DNA of 64,000 nt from DASUPK01 sp963695805. GTDB taxonomy: Bacteria; Actinomycetota; Thermoleophilia; Solirubrobacterales; 70-9. The position numbers and the translations under genes are program-made. The stretch is from positions 310,001 through 374,000 of the forward strand of contig CAVOHV010000015.1 in NCBI GenBank assembly GCA_963695805.1, written 5' to 3'. Under the pieces are notes generated by a model. It did not search any database. It was not told the DNA's origin and saw only the letters and a program-made list of their open reading frames with translations. Shown here piece after piece: positions 32,934 to 40,622 of the stretch (positions are counted from its first letter, which is position 1; every line of letters starts with the position of its first letter).

Positions 32934-34460
32934 CTAGATCGTCGTCGTCAGCGAGCCGGCCGCGTGCGAGGCCCAATCGATCAGCGGCGAGGGGGCGACG
33001 CCGAAGACGATCGTGGCCGCACCGCAGATCAGGGCGGAGCCGACGATCAAGGCGCAGCGGCTGGCCCCCCGCGGCACCGCATCCGCTTCAGGGGACCCGC
33101 CCGCGATGGCGGGCATCGCCCCGGCCTGGGCGGGGGGCGGTGCGGCGCTCGGCTCCGGCCACATCCAGACGGCGGCGAGCACCCGCAGGTAATAGGCGAG
33201 CGAGACCATCGTGCCGATCACGATGGCGACCCCGAGCCAGGTGTAGTCGCCGTCGACAGTCGCCTCGATCAGGAACAGCTTGCCCATGAACCCCGAGGTG
33301 CCCGGCAGCCCGGCGAGGGCGAGCATCGCGATCGTCAGCGGCCAGGCCAGCAGCGGGCGCGAGCGGCCGATGCCGGCGAGCGCCCCGATGTCGTCGCCAC
33401 GGTCGGTCTCGCGTTCCCGGGCGACCACCACGGCGAAGACGGCCAGGTTCATCAGCGTGTAGGCCGCGAGGTAGAAGACGAGCGCCTCCAGGCCCTTCTC
33501 GGTCGCCACCACCACACCGGCGAGCATGTAGCCGGCCTGGGCGATGCCCGAGTAGCCCAGCAGCCGCTTCAGGGAGTCCTGGCCGAGTGCACCGATGTTG
33601 CCGACGGCGATCGAGATGACCGCGAGGGCCGCCAGCGCTGGCTTCCAGTCGTCGGCGATCGGGCCGAGGGCCACCTCGAAGAGCCGCGCCAGAGCGATGA
33701 AGGCTGCGGCCTTGGTCGCCACCGCCATGAAGGCGGTGATCGGGGTCGGCGCACCCTGGTACACGTCCGGCGTCCACTGGTGGAACGGGGCCACGGAGGT
33801 CTTGAAGGCCAGCCCGGTGGCGACCATCGCCGTGCCGATCAGCACGATGGTGTCGTTGCCGTTGTCTCCCGCCAGGCCCTTCGCGATCCCGGCGAAGTCG
33901 GTCGAGCCCGACCCGCCGTAGAGGAGCGCGAAGCCGTAGAGGACGGTCGCCGAGCCGATCGAGCCGATCACCAGGTACTTGAGGCCCGACTCCAGCGAGC
34001 GCTCCGTGCGCCTGGCCGAGGCGCAGAGGACGTAGAGCGGGATGGAGAGCAGCTCGAGCGCGACGAAGAACGCGATCAGGTTCTGGGCCTGCGCGATCAG
34101 CGTCATGCCGAGAACCGAGCCGAGCAGGAGCGAGTAGAAGGCGCCGAAACCCGCTTCCTCGGCTGCGGGCTCGCGGATGGCGAGGACGACCGCGATCGCC
34201 GCAGCCAGGCAGGCGATCAGGGTGGCCGCGAGGCCAAAGGCGTCGAGCCGCAGCGCCCCGGCGACCAGGTCCTGGTTCGACCCCCATTGCCAGATCGAGA
34301 GGCCGGCCGTCGCCCCCAGGACCGCGATCGTCAGGTAGGCCATCCCGAAGCGGCCCAGCCGCGGAATCAGCCCGACCATCAGGACGAGGACCAGCCCCGC
34401 CGTCAGCGCGATCACGGGCGAGAGCCCGGCGTAGTCGATATGGGGAGCGTGGAAGGTCAC
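32934..34460 (-). CDS. nuoN: NADH-quinone oxidoreductase subunit N
   Basis: A 508-residue, about 14-helix membrane subunit and proton-channel homologue of complex I. Diagnostic pieces are LLLGSVLGMTLIAQAQNLIAF, ELLSIPLYVLCA (key Glu), SVAPFHQWTPDVYQGAPTPI with the conserved channel Lys just before it, and SGIAQAGYMLAG. GTG start overlaps the nuoM stop by 4 bp. It is the last gene of the operon; the next gene downstream encodes a separate transporter after about 75 bp. Confidence 0.93.
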   Translation of the reverse strand: MTFHAPHIDYAGLSPVIALTAGLVLVLMVGLIPRLGRFGMAYLTIAVLGATAGLSIWQWGSNQDLVAGALRLDAFGLAATLIACLAAAIAVVLAIREPAAEEAGFGAFYSLLLGSVLGMTLIAQAQNLIAFFVALELLSIPLYVLCASARRTERSLESGLKYLVIGSIGSATVLYGFALLYGGSGSTDFAGIAKGLAGDNGNDTIVLIGTAMVATGLAFKTSVAPFHQWTPDVYQGAPTPITAFMAVATKAAAFIALARLFEVALGPIADDWKPALAALAVISIAVGNIGALGQDSLKRLLGYSGIAQAGYMLAGVVVATEKGLEALVFYLAAYTLMNLAVFAVVVARERETDRGDDIGALAGIGRSRPLLAWPLTIAMLALAGLPGTSGFMGKLFLIEATVDGDYTWLGVAIVIGTMVSLAYYLRVLAAVWMWPEPSAAPPPAQAGAMPAIAGGSPEADAVPRGASRCALIVGSALICGAATIVFGVAPSPLIDWASHAAGSLTTTI

Positions 34461-35965
34461 CGCTCGGCCACCTGGGTCGGCGCATCTGCGGTGGGGCTGA
34501 GTTGGCCGCTGACGGAGTGATCGGCACGGTGCAGGATCAACCCGGGCCAGAGCGCGAGTCCGACGATGCAGGCGATCAGGCCTCCGAGGATCCCGCCGCG
34601 GACGATCCCCACATCCCGCGACTCGATCCCGTCGGGCTTACGGTTGTGCATCGCGTGCTGGTAGAGGCGAAGCGCGTAATAGGCCGCCAGCGCGATGCCG
34701 ATCGCGGCCACGAAGGCGTACACGATCTTCTCCTGGAAGATCCCGTTGAGGATGTAGAACTCGCCGATGAAGTTGGCGGAGCCGGGCATCGCCAACAGCG
34801 CGAGCGTCGCGATCAGGAACAGGGCCGCGAGGACGGGGGCCCGCGTCGCCAGACCGCCCATCCGGCGGATGTCGTCGGTCCCGGCCCGCTCGACCAGGAG
34901 CACCGCGATGAGGAGCAGCGGGGCCACGACCAAGCCGTGGTTGACCATCTGGAGGACGGCGCCGTCAGCCCCGTCGGGCCGCAGGCTGAAGATGCCGAGC
35001 GTGATGAAACCGAGCTGCGCCATCGAGGAGTAGCCGAGGATCAGCCTGGCGCTCGTCTGGGTGAACGCCATCACCGACCCGTAGAGGATCGAGGCCACCG
35101 CGATCACCAGGATCACCTCCTGGAAGTGGTTGGTCGCGGCCGGGAAGATCGGCAGCACGATGCGCAGGAAGCCGTAGGCGCCGACCTTGGAGAGGACCCC
35201 GGAGAAGAGGGCGAGGGCCGGGAGGGGCGCCACCCGGTAGGCGTCCGGCATCCAGGCGTGCAGCGGGAAGGCCGGCATCTTCACCAGGAAGGCCGCGGCG
35301 AAGAACCAGAAGATCCAGTACTGGCTGCCGGTGCCGAGCGGATCGGCGGCCAGGTGCTGGATGTTGAAATCGGGGGTACCGCCGTCTGCCGCCAGGACCC
35401 CAGTGGCGATCGCCCCCGCGAGCATCAGCAGCGAGCCGACCAGGGTGTAGATGAACATCTTCAGGGTCGCGGCCTGGGGCCGGATCGGTCCCTCGCCCTC
35501 CTCGGGACGCCCCTCGTGCTCCGTCCCCCAGCTCCCGAAGAGGAAGTAGAACGGGATCAGCATCAGGTCGAAGAAGAGGACGAACAGGATCAGGTCCTGG
35601 GCGAGGAAGGCGCCCAGGACGGCCGTCTCTGCCAGCCCAAACATCAGGAAGTAGAGCCGCGGCCGCTCGGGCGGGTTGAGCGCCGACCAGATCGTCGCGG
35701 CGAGCCAGATGACAGCAGTCAGCAAGACGAGGAAGAGGCTGATCCCGTCCACGCCGAGCTGGTATCGCACGCCGAGCGTGGGGATCCAGCTCGCATCGAC
35801 CGTGTGCTGGAGGCCGCCGGACGGGTCGAACCCGGCCACGACCACGATCGCCATCACGAGGGAGACGAGCGGCCCGACGGCAGCCACCCAACCACCAACA
35901 CGGGTGGGGAAGAGAGCAGCGACCAGCGCCAGCGTGAGGGGTGCCCAGAGGAGGGTCTCGATCAC
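34457..35965 (-). CDS. nuoM: NADH-quinone oxidoreductase subunit M
   Basis: A 502-residue antiporter-like subunit of complex I. It has YQLGVDGISLFLVLLTAVIW, LFVLFFDLMLIPFYFL, FFAAAFLVKMPAFPLHAWMP with the channel Lys, and GYSSMAQLGFITLGIFSL. GTG start. It pumps protons with NuoL and NuoN in the membrane arm. Upstream, a 27-codon ORF spans the gap to nuoL and overlaps the nuoM start. Confidence 0.94.
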   Translation of the reverse strand: MIETLLWAPLTLALVAALFPTRVGGWVAAVGPLVSLVMAIVVVAGFDPSGGLQHTVDASWIPTLGVRYQLGVDGISLFLVLLTAVIWLAATIWSALNPPERPRLYFLMFGLAETAVLGAFLAQDLILFVLFFDLMLIPFYFLFGSWGTEHEGRPEEGEGPIRPQAATLKMFIYTLVGSLLMLAGAIATGVLAADGGTPDFNIQHLAADPLGTGSQYWIFWFFAAAFLVKMPAFPLHAWMPDAYRVAPLPALALFSGVLSKVGAYGFLRIVLPIFPAATNHFQEVILVIAVASILYGSVMAFTQTSARLILGYSSMAQLGFITLGIFSLRPDGADGAVLQMVNHGLVVAPLLLIAVLLVERAGTDDIRRMGGLATRAPVLAALFLIATLALLAMPGSANFIGEFYILNGIFQEKIVYAFVAAIGIALAAYYALRLYQHAMHNRKPDGIESRDVGIVRGGILGGLIACIVGLALWPGLILHRADHSVSGQLSPTADAPTQVAER

Positions 35966-36045
35966 GACGCCGACCCCTTTTGGTCAGTTCGCATCGCTGT
36001 AGCGCCCCAAAGTGACCAAAACCCGATTTCGGTCGACCCCCTCAT
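35962..36045 (-). CDS. Possible micro-ORF (27 codons) between nuoL and nuoM
   Basis: Its ATG overlaps the nuoL stop (ATGA) and its TGA overlaps the nuoM GTG (GTGA), so it fits the overlap pattern of the whole operon. The product would include EIGFWSLWGATAMRTDQKG. The same DNA forms an inverted repeat TTTTGGTCA (35978-35986)/TGACCAAAA (36013-36021). It may be a coupling leader, a repeat insertion or chance. Confidence 0.3.
   Translation of the reverse strand: MRGSTEIGFWSLWGATAMRTDQKGSAS
35978..36021. repeat. Inverted repeat in the nuoL-nuoM spacer
   Basis: Perfect 9-bp arms TTTTGGTCA and TGACCAAAA separated by 26 nt. In the nuo mRNA it would form a stem between the two cistrons. It is not followed by a U-tract, so mRNA processing or stability is more likely than termination. 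Confidence 0.45.
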
Positions 36046-38045
36046 GACTGGAGTAGGAAGTAGAGGCCGAGGCCGGCGAAGCCGCTGACCAGGAGCAGGG
36101 CGTAGGAGCGCACGTAGCCGGACTGGGCCCCGCGGACGCCGGCGCTGGCACCGCGGACCAGGTCGGTCGCCGCGACGACCAGCCCCTGGATGACGTAGCG
36201 CTCGAAGACCGAGTTGGCCCAGCGGCCGACGGCGAGGGCCGGCCGGACGATGAGCAGGTCGATCGCCTCGTCGAAGTACCACTTGTTCTCGAGGAAGTCG
36301 TGGGCCCATCCGAAGCGCTTCTGCAGCGCCGCCGTCCAGCCGACGTTGCGGATGTAGGCGTAGTAGGCGATTGCGATCCCGAGCACCGAGATCAGCCCAC
36401 CGATCAGCAGGCCTCGATACGCGGCGGTTGTGGTCGGTCCCTGCTCGTAGAACTTCGAGTCGAGGAAGGACCCGTGCAGGAATCTGTGGACGACGTCATC
36501 GACGCCCGGGATCTGCACGAAGCCGGCGAACAGCGCCCCGAAGGCCAGGACGCTCATCGCGATCTTCATCGGCCACTCGCGCTCGGCGATCTGGTGGCTC
36601 GGGCCGGGGAAGCCGACGTCGGTGTCCTCCTTCTCGCCAGTCGCGGGGTTCTCGGGCTCAGCGTGGTGGATGTGCCCTTGCTCCAGTTCGCGGGCTTCCT
36701 CGACGGGTTCGCCGAAGACGACGCGGAAGCCGATCCGGAACGCGTAGAAGGCCGTCAGCAGCGCCCCGATGTAGCCGCCGATGGTGAAGATCACGTAGAA
36801 GCCGCCCCGGTAGGCGGCGAAGTCGAGGATCTCGTCCTTCGAGAACCAGCCCGAGGTGAGCGGGAAGGCAGCGAGCGCCAGGGCGCCGATCAGGAGCATC
36901 GCCGAGGTGAACGGCATCGCCCTGCGGAAGCCGCCCATCCGGTCGATGTTCTGGCGGTTGGCCATCGCGCCGATCACCGATCCGGCCGCCATGAACAGGA
37001 GCGCCTTGAAGAAGGCGTGGGTCATCAGGTGGAAGAGACCTTCCGAGTAGGCCCCGATCCCGACCCCGACGAACATGTAGCCGATCTGGCTCATCGTCGA
37101 GTAGGCGATGATCTTTTTCAGGTCCGTGACGACCAGCGCGATCGTCGCCGCGATCAGGAGCGTGGCGAGACCGATGAAGGCCGCGATGTCGGCGGCGGTC
37201 AGCCCGATCTCGAAGAGCGGGTGGAATCGCGCGATCAGGTAGACGCCGGCGGTGACCATCGTCGCGGCGTGGATCAGGGCCGAGACCGGGGTCGGTCCCT
37301 CCATCGCGTCGGGCAGCCAGGTATGGAGGGGGACCTGCGCGGACTTGGCGATCGCGCCGACCAGGAGCAGCAGGCAGATCGCGACGACCACCCCCTGGTT
37401 GGTGTGGAAGGAGCCGGGCGCCTGGCTGAAGATCGACAGCAGATCGAAGGTCCCCAGCTCTCGGAAGATGAAGAAGGCCGCCAGCACCATCCCGATGTCG
37501 CCGACCACGTTGATGACGAAGGCCTTCATCCCGGCCCTGGTCGCCGTGGTGCGCCGGTACCAGAAGCTGATCAGCGCGTAGGAGGCGAAACCGACGAAGG
37601 CCCAGCCGACGATCAGCAGCACCAGGTTGCCCGCCAGGACCAGCAGCAGCATCGAGAAGACGAAGAAGTTCAGGTAGGCGAAGAACCGGTTGAAGCCCCG
37701 GTCCGAGGTCATGTAGCTGATCGAGTAGAGGTGGATCAGCGTCGATACCCCGCTGACCACCAGGCACATGAAGACCGAGAGCGGGTCGACCAGGACGTTG
37801 AGCTGGATGTTCAGACCCGCCGCGCTGGCGTAGTCGTAGAGGGAGGAGGTGTGCTGGCGCGCGTCGACGGGGTCGCCGAGGAGCTGGACCAGGGCGCCGA
37901 TCGAGGCGGCGAAGGAGAGGCCGATCATCGCCGTCGCGATCCAGCCGGCGCTCCGGCCGGCGAGCCGGCGCCATCCGAGGCTGATGATCAGCGTTCCAGC
38001 GAGCGGGAAGGCGAGCACCAGCCAGCCGTACGCGGTCGCGCTCAT
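36042..38045 (-). CDS. nuoL: NADH-quinone oxidoreductase subunit L
   Basis: A protein of 667 residues from the ATG at 38045, the largest membrane subunit of complex I. It carries VSGVSTLIHLYSISYM, WAFVGFASYALISFWYRR, IAKSAQVPLHTWLPDAMEGPT with the channel Lys, AYSTMSQIGYMFVGVGIGAY, and a C-terminal part with an insert (residues about 500-560, Glu/His-rich) before the long amphipathic helix region. The open frame extends upstream through nuoK, but the family N-terminus (MSATAYGWLVLAFPLAGTL) fixes the start. Both sides of this gene have spacers with tiny coupled ORFs. Confidence 0.95.
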   Translation of the reverse strand: MSATAYGWLVLAFPLAGTLIISLGWRRLAGRSAGWIATAMIGLSFAASIGALVQLLGDPVDARQHTSSLYDYASAAGLNIQLNVLVDPLSVFMCLVVSGVSTLIHLYSISYMTSDRGFNRFFAYLNFFVFSMLLLVLAGNLVLLIVGWAFVGFASYALISFWYRRTTATRAGMKAFVINVVGDIGMVLAAFFIFRELGTFDLLSIFSQAPGSFHTNQGVVVAICLLLLVGAIAKSAQVPLHTWLPDAMEGPTPVSALIHAATMVTAGVYLIARFHPLFEIGLTAADIAAFIGLATLLIAATIALVVTDLKKIIAYSTMSQIGYMFVGVGIGAYSEGLFHLMTHAFFKALLFMAAGSVIGAMANRQNIDRMGGFRRAMPFTSAMLLIGALALAAFPLTSGWFSKDEILDFAAYRGGFYVIFTIGGYIGALLTAFYAFRIGFRVVFGEPVEEARELEQGHIHHAEPENPATGEKEDTDVGFPGPSHQIAEREWPMKIAMSVLAFGALFAGFVQIPGVDDVVHRFLHGSFLDSKFYEQGPTTTAAYRGLLIGGLISVLGIAIAYYAYIRNVGWTAALQKRFGWAHDFLENKWYFDEAIDLLIVRPALAVGRWANSVFERYVIQGLVVAATDLVRGASAGVRGAQSGYVRSYALLLVSGFAGLGLYFLLQS

Positions 38046-38209
38046 CGGATGGCGGAGCCCGGGGCCAAGTGCGCCTGGGGGCGCGCGTGGCCGAGCAGGT
38101 CGGTGGACGCAGGGCGCAGCCCTTGCTGGTGGCAAGGGCAAGCCCGAGGACGCCGAGATGCGACGGCCATGCGCGTCATCCAGGCGTGCGGGGTCCCGGG
38201 CTGCGCCAT
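38042..38209 (-). CDS. Possible micro-ORF (55 codons) between nuoK and nuoL
   Basis: The ATG at 38209 follows the nuoK stop directly (TAGATG) and the TGA overlaps the nuoL ATG (ATGA). The product (starting MAQPGTPHAWMTRMAVASRR, later HLAPGSAIR) is basic, Pro/Ala-rich and has no recognisable domain. It contains a hairpin with arms CCCTTGC (38120-38126) and GCAAGGG (38132-38138). A coding role is uncertain; an in-frame repeat insertion is an equally good reading. Confidence 0.3.
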   Translation of the reverse strand: MAQPGTPHAWMTRMAVASRRPRACPCHQQGLRPASTDLLGHARPQAHLAPGSAIR

Positions 38210-38509
38210 CTAGCCGCGCAGGCTGCGCAGGTCGTCGACGTTGAGCGGGATTCGCCGTCGGTAGGCCGCGACGATGATCCCCAGCCCGACCACCACCTCG
38301 CAGGCGGCGATCACCATCACGATCAGCGCGAAGACCTGCCCGTCCTGATTGCCGAGCGAGCGCGAGAAGGAGAGCAGGGCCAGGTTGCCCGCGTTCAGCA
38401 TCAACTCGAGGCAGAGCAGGATCACCAGGGGGCTGCGGCGGAGAAGGACGCCCGTCACCCCGACGGCGAACAGCAGCGCGGACAACACCAGATACCAGGT
38501 GATGTCCAT
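38210..38509 (-). CDS. nuoK: NADH-quinone oxidoreductase subunit K
   Basis: A 99-residue protein with three membrane helices. It has LRRSPLVILLCLELMLNAGNL with the conserved Glu of the E-channel, and ALIVMVIAACEVVVGLGII with the second conserved Glu. ATG overlaps the nuoJ stop by one base. Confidence 0.94.
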   Translation of the reverse strand: MDITWYLVLSALLFAVGVTGVLLRRSPLVILLCLELMLNAGNLALLSFSRSLGNQDGQVFALIVMVIAACEVVVGLGIIVAAYRRRIPLNVDDLRSLRG

Positions 38510-39045
38510 CAGGCGGGCTCCTGGGGGGCGTTGGCCTCCCCGCTGCGGTGGCGGCCAGCGAGGACGACTGCGCCGACGGCGGCAACCAGGAGGAGAAGTG
38601 ACGCGGCCTCGAAGCCGATCAGGAAGCGCTCCAGCAGGAGCTTGCCGATCGCCGAGGGGGAGCCGAAGCCGAGGTCGACCGTCGGGCCGCCGGTGTCGAT
38701 CGCCTGGAGGCTCGAGCCAGTGATCGCGATCGCCAGCTCGACGAAGAGCGCTAGGCCGATCAGAGGCGCGATGAAGCGCTGTCCCGGGATCGGCTCCCAG
38801 AGCGGCTCATCGACGTTGCCGACGTAGGCGGCGACGAAGACGTAGAGGACCATCACCGCCCCGGCGTAGACCACGATCTGGGCGGCCGCGATGAACTCGC
38901 CCTGCAGCAGCAGGAAGAGCCCGGACAGGGAGATGAGGTGGACGATCAGGGCGAGGACGCTGTAGAAGGCGTTGCGGAGCGCGATCACCGCGATCGCGCC
39001 GCCGAGTGCGCCGATCGCTCCGGCGAAGAACGCGACCTCCTTCAC
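38509..39045 (-). CDS. nuoJ: NADH-quinone oxidoreductase subunit J
   Basis: A 178-residue protein with five membrane helices. It has NAFYSVLALIVHLISLSGLF, the third-helix motif QIVVYAGAVMVLYVFVAAY, and a hydrophobic C-terminal half. GTG start overlaps the nuoI stop by 4 bp. Confidence 0.93.
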   Translation of the reverse strand: MKEVAFFAGAIGALGGAIAVIALRNAFYSVLALIVHLISLSGLFLLLQGEFIAAAQIVVYAGAVMVLYVFVAAYVGNVDEPLWEPIPGQRFIAPLIGLALFVELAIAITGSSLQAIDTGGPTVDLGFGSPSAIGKLLLERFLIGFEAASLLLLVAAVGAVVLAGRHRSGEANAPQEPA

Positions 39046-39620
39046 TCGCCTTCCCTTCGAAGCGGCGTCCGGTCGATCGGCTCCGCGAGCAGCATCTCCT
39101 TGGTGAAGATCAGGTCCGAGCGGTTGTAGTCGGACATCTCGTAGTCGTGGCCCATCGTGATCGCGTCGAACGGGCAGGCAACCTCGCAGTAGCCGCAGAA
39201 GATGCAGCGGGATAGGTTGATCTCGTAGACCTCGGCGTAGCGCTCACCTGCGGAGATCCGGTGGTCGGGGTCGTTCTCGGCGGCGACCACCCTGATGCAG
39301 TCGGCTGGGCAGGCGGCGGCGCAGAGCGAGCACCCGACGCACTTCTCCAGGCCCGTGTCCTCGAAGCGATGCAGCTTGTGACGGCCGCGGAAGCGCGGGT
39401 AGACCGGGGTCTTCTCCTCCGGGTACTGAATCGTCACCGGCCCCTCGAGCACCCGGCCGAATGTGGTGCGCAGGCCCCGGAGTGTCTCGCCGAAGGCGCG
39501 GTAGGCGCCGCCGACGCCGCCCGGCCTGGGGCCGCGCTGCACGGAGATCACGTCGCTCTCCCCCTCCAGGTAGGGGAACTCGGTCCAGTCGGTCTTCTCC
39601 ATGTTGAGCTTCGCCTCCAT
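39042..39620 (-). CDS. nuoI: NADH-quinone oxidoreductase subunit I
   Basis: A protein of 192 residues from the ATG at 39620, overlapping the nuoH stop (TGATG). Two ferredoxin-type 4Fe-4S sites carry the N6a/N6b clusters: CVGCSLCAAACPADC and CIFCGYCEVACPFDA. They pass electrons toward N2 on NuoB. The N-terminus is extended by about 45 residues before the PVTIQYPEEK segment. Confidence 0.95.
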   Translation of the reverse strand: MEAKLNMEKTDWTEFPYLEGESDVISVQRGPRPGGVGGAYRAFGETLRGLRTTFGRVLEGPVTIQYPEEKTPVYPRFRGRHKLHRFEDTGLEKCVGCSLCAAACPADCIRVVAAENDPDHRISAGERYAEVYEINLSRCIFCGYCEVACPFDAITMGHDYEMSDYNRSDLIFTKEMLLAEPIDRTPLRREGE

Positions 39621-40622
39621 CAGCTCACCGTCACGATCACCGCAGTGGCCAGGATGTTCAGCGTCGCCAGCGGCAGCATCACCTTCCAGCCCAGAGACAT
39701 GAGCTGGTCGTAGCGCAGGCGAGGCAGGGTCGCCCGGATCCAGATGAAGAACGCGACCAGGCTGAGGGTCTTCACCACCATCCAGACCGGGTCGAGCCAA
39801 CCCGGTCCCGGTCCCATCCAGCCGCCGAGGAAGAAGGTGACCGCGATCCCCGAGACGACGAACATCTCGAGGTACTCGGCGAGCAGGTAGGAGCCGAAGC
39901 GCATGCCGCCGTACTCGGTCATGTAGCCCTGCACCAGCTCGGCGTCGGCCTCGGGCAGGTCGAAGGGCGCCCGGTTGGTCTCGGCGAAGCCCGCGACCAT
40001 GAAGATCAGGAAGCCGATGATCTGGGGAACGATGTTCCAGATCGACCCCTGCGCATCGACCACGCTGGTGAGCGACAGCGAGCCGGTCATCAGCACGACA
40101 CCGAGCAGCGCCAGGCCCATCGAGACCTCGTACGAAATCAGCTGCGCCGCGGAGCGCATCGCGCCGAGGAAGCTGTACTTGGAGCCCAGACGACCAGCCG
40201 GCTAGCAGCAGCCCGTAGAACGAGATCGAGCTGAAGGCGAAGAAGTAGAGGACGCCGATCGAGACGTCGATCCCGTAGAGCCCGAGGCCGTTCTGGACGT
40301 TGCCGAAGGGCAGGATCGCCAGCGTGATGATCCCGGAGAAGATCACGATCGCGGGCGCGATTGCATAGAGGAAGGGGACGGCCGCATCGGGCCGGAACAT
40401 CTCCTTGCCGGCGAGCTTGACGATGTCCGCGAGCGGCTGGACGAGTCCGACCGGGCCGACGCGGTTCGGGCCGTAGCGGTTCTGGAACCGGCCGATGAGC
40501 TTCCGCTCGACGACGGTCAGTACCGGGACGATCAAGAAGACGCCCAGGAAGATGACGATGGATTTGACGACCATCACCCAGGTCGCCTCAACGAAGTTGA
40601 CCTCCGCGAGAGGGAGGCTCAT
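39620..40622 (-). CDS. nuoH: NADH-quinone oxidoreductase subunit H (one-base frameshift)
   Basis: The N-terminal frame from ATG 40622 has GRFQNRYGPNRVGPVGLVQP and KEMFRPDAAVPFLYAIAP, the quinone-site region. At 40185-40187 a GGG replaces an expected GG: removing one G restores GWSSGSKYSFLGAMRSAAQL, and the second frame continues with GFAETNRAPFDLPEADAELV and FFLGGW to the stop at 39620. All conserved parts of the subunit are present across the two frames. Because complex I needs NuoH and the other subunits are intact, a sequencing or assembly error is the best explanation. Confidence 0.88.

Noticed and set aside
34502..38213. Long plus-strand open frames (over 500 codons) opposite nuoL and nuoM
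   Set aside because: Composition is that of antisense GC-rich DNA (runs of Asp, Arg, Gln, His), and the minus strand encodes clear complex I subunits.
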